Assembly (NCBI GenBank): GCA_030770545.1
Contig: CM061102.1
Coordinates: forward strand, 12,702,501-12,766,500
Direction: 5' to 3'
Source: Macropodus opercularis
Lineage: Eukaryota > Chordata > Actinopteri > Anabantiformes > Osphronemidae
Length of the DNA: 64,000 bases
A model generated the notes under the pieces. It was not told the origin of the DNA. It ran no database searches and saw nothing but the letters and a program-made list of their open reading frames with translations. A program made the position numbers and the translations under genes. How positions within the stretch are numbered: position 1 is the first letter of the stretch; every line of letters begins with the position of its first letter. Shown here piece after piece: positions 62,850-64,000 of the stretch.

Positions 62850-64000
62850 TAAAAATATTTATACATATCTAATATTATGTGAAACCTTTTATTTTCGCTC
62901 TATATACATATGCAGTGTAGCATTGTTTACATAGTTATCAGGAAAATGCTAAAACAATGGGAAACAAAATTAAAGATACTGTTCTAAATATTTCATCACT
63001 GCAGGCCATATTCGTTATAACCGGACGTGAGGATATTTCTTCCCTGGTCACACGTTTGTGTGCATGCACACACATCATAGCTGCGGTTGCTGCAAACCCC
63101 CAGCTCCAAAAGCCTCCGTTTCCTTTATTGTGGTTTTGGCATGTCGAGATCAAACAAGCCTATCAGCAACTTCAGACTCTTCATAACTCACTCCATCTGA
63201 GACGGGAGATATTACAGGGCCTTCTTTGAATTAGATCACTGGGTCAATTCCGAGTGATTGAGTGTCTAACCAAACCTATCAACAGGGTCTTGCATGAAAT
63301 CGTCTGATGTGTGATTTACAGTTATTCAAAGTCACCATTCAAAACACTTCTATCTAATGATGTACTCTTCCTCAGATTTAATTTGACACAACAAAACACA
63401 TTTCCTCGCGCTGTGTTAAACTAAATTATGTGTGGGTATTTTAACAGGGCATAGTTAGGCAGGAGCATCTGCTGATCCTGCCCACACGGTGCCAACATGG
63501 CAGGCGGCCTAATGGCTGATGCCAGGTGGCAACGCCGGGGTACTGTGACCAAACACGCACGTCCGTAACTCTTCCGCTTGCCGCCTTCTCACGGCATTAG
63601 TCACATAGTGAACACGTTTTCAGGGACGCGTTGCACAACTAGCCAATCAGTTGGGATTTAAATTTCATCCAGTTGTGTGAGTTTGTGAGGAAACCTTTCA
63701 GAGAAACCTTTTCTTGAACCTTTTACATACAATCTGGTTCCGTTCTGCGTTAACAAATGAGCTGTGTGAATTCTGAACACAGGAAGTAATTATCTCTTTT
63801 TTTGGTTACAGGACACACGGGTACATAATGTCTTGTCATGCTTCTTTATTTTCTGCACCTTTTGTGTCCTAGGAGTCTTGCCAGCGAACCTGCGTCATTC
63901 AGGTGTGTCATGAATACACAGAGGACATGGCCGCTGCCGGAAGATTATAAAACACAACAAAAATAAAAGCAGCAGCATGCCCGGGAGCGGAGAGCGTGTA
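61431..64000. other. Intergenic sequence to the window end
   Basis: No gene is supported. Contains a C run at about 62150-62164, a G run at about 62387-62406 and a long (AT)n. An acceptor-like TGTGTCCTAG followed by a 30-nt open stretch (63873-63902) and an AATAAA at 63962-63967 could belong to a neighbouring transcript, but the evidence is too weak to call. Confidence 0.6.
62765..62847. repeat. Perfect (AT)n array, about 41 units
   Basis: An 83-bp uninterrupted alternating A/T run, self-complementary and able to form cruciforms. Likely polymorphic. Confidence 0.98.

Noticed and set aside
63873..63902. Possible 30-nt exon between TGTGTCCTAG and GTGTGT near the window end
   Set aside because: In-frame length and an acceptor-like tract are suggestive, but there is no neighbouring exon, similarity or conserved frame to support it.

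Overview
This looks like nuclear DNA from a ray-finned (teleost) fish. The genes are split into many exons with GT-AG introns. The proteins are close to vertebrate orthologues, the microRNA is the teleost form of miR-21, and the introns carry the simple repeats typical of fish. The gene order (clathrin heavy chain, then ptrh2 on the opposite strand, then vmp1 with mir-21 just beyond it) matches the human 17q23 CLTC-PTRH2-VMP1-MIR21 block as I know it.

Layout. 1-14.7 kb: cltc (+), from inside an early intron to the stop codon and a poly(A) signal. 28 constitutive coding exons are present, plus two tiny in-frame exons (12 nt and 21 nt) that look alternatively spliced. The first coding part (about 80 codons) lies left of the window. 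15.3-16.7 kb: ptrh2 (-), one coding exon plus a likely 5'UTR exon, ending tail to tail with cltc. 16.7-20.1 kb: non-coding DNA between the ptrh2 promoter and the first coding exon of vmp1. 20.2-58.9 kb: vmp1 (+), eleven coding exons, 432 aa, stretched over 38.7 kb by three large introns (9.0, 7.3 and 12.5 kb). 58.9-61.4 kb: vmp1 3' flank with a STAT/AP-1/TATA cluster, the mir-21 hairpin at 60446-60518, and the first canonical poly(A) signal after the vmp1 stop at 61396. 61.4-64 kb: apparently gene-free sequence with a long (AT)n array.

How the genes relate. Clathrin heavy chain builds the triskelion coat of endocytic and Golgi vesicles. Ptrh2 is a mitochondrial outer-membrane peptidyl-tRNA hydrolase. 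Vmp1 is an ER scramblase-type membrane protein needed for autophagosome formation and lipid release. miR-21 is a stress- and STAT3-responsive microRNA. They share no single pathway; their adjacency is ancient vertebrate synteny.

I found no evidence for a new biological system. The points most worth following up are the two cltc micro-exons with nearby RBFOX/SRRM4-type motifs, the compact putative pri-miR-21 promoter and transcript structure, a (TG)n tract abutting the acceptor of an in-frame vmp1 exon, a 25-residue loop expansion in vmp1, and an unexplained long hairpin in vmp1 intron 4.
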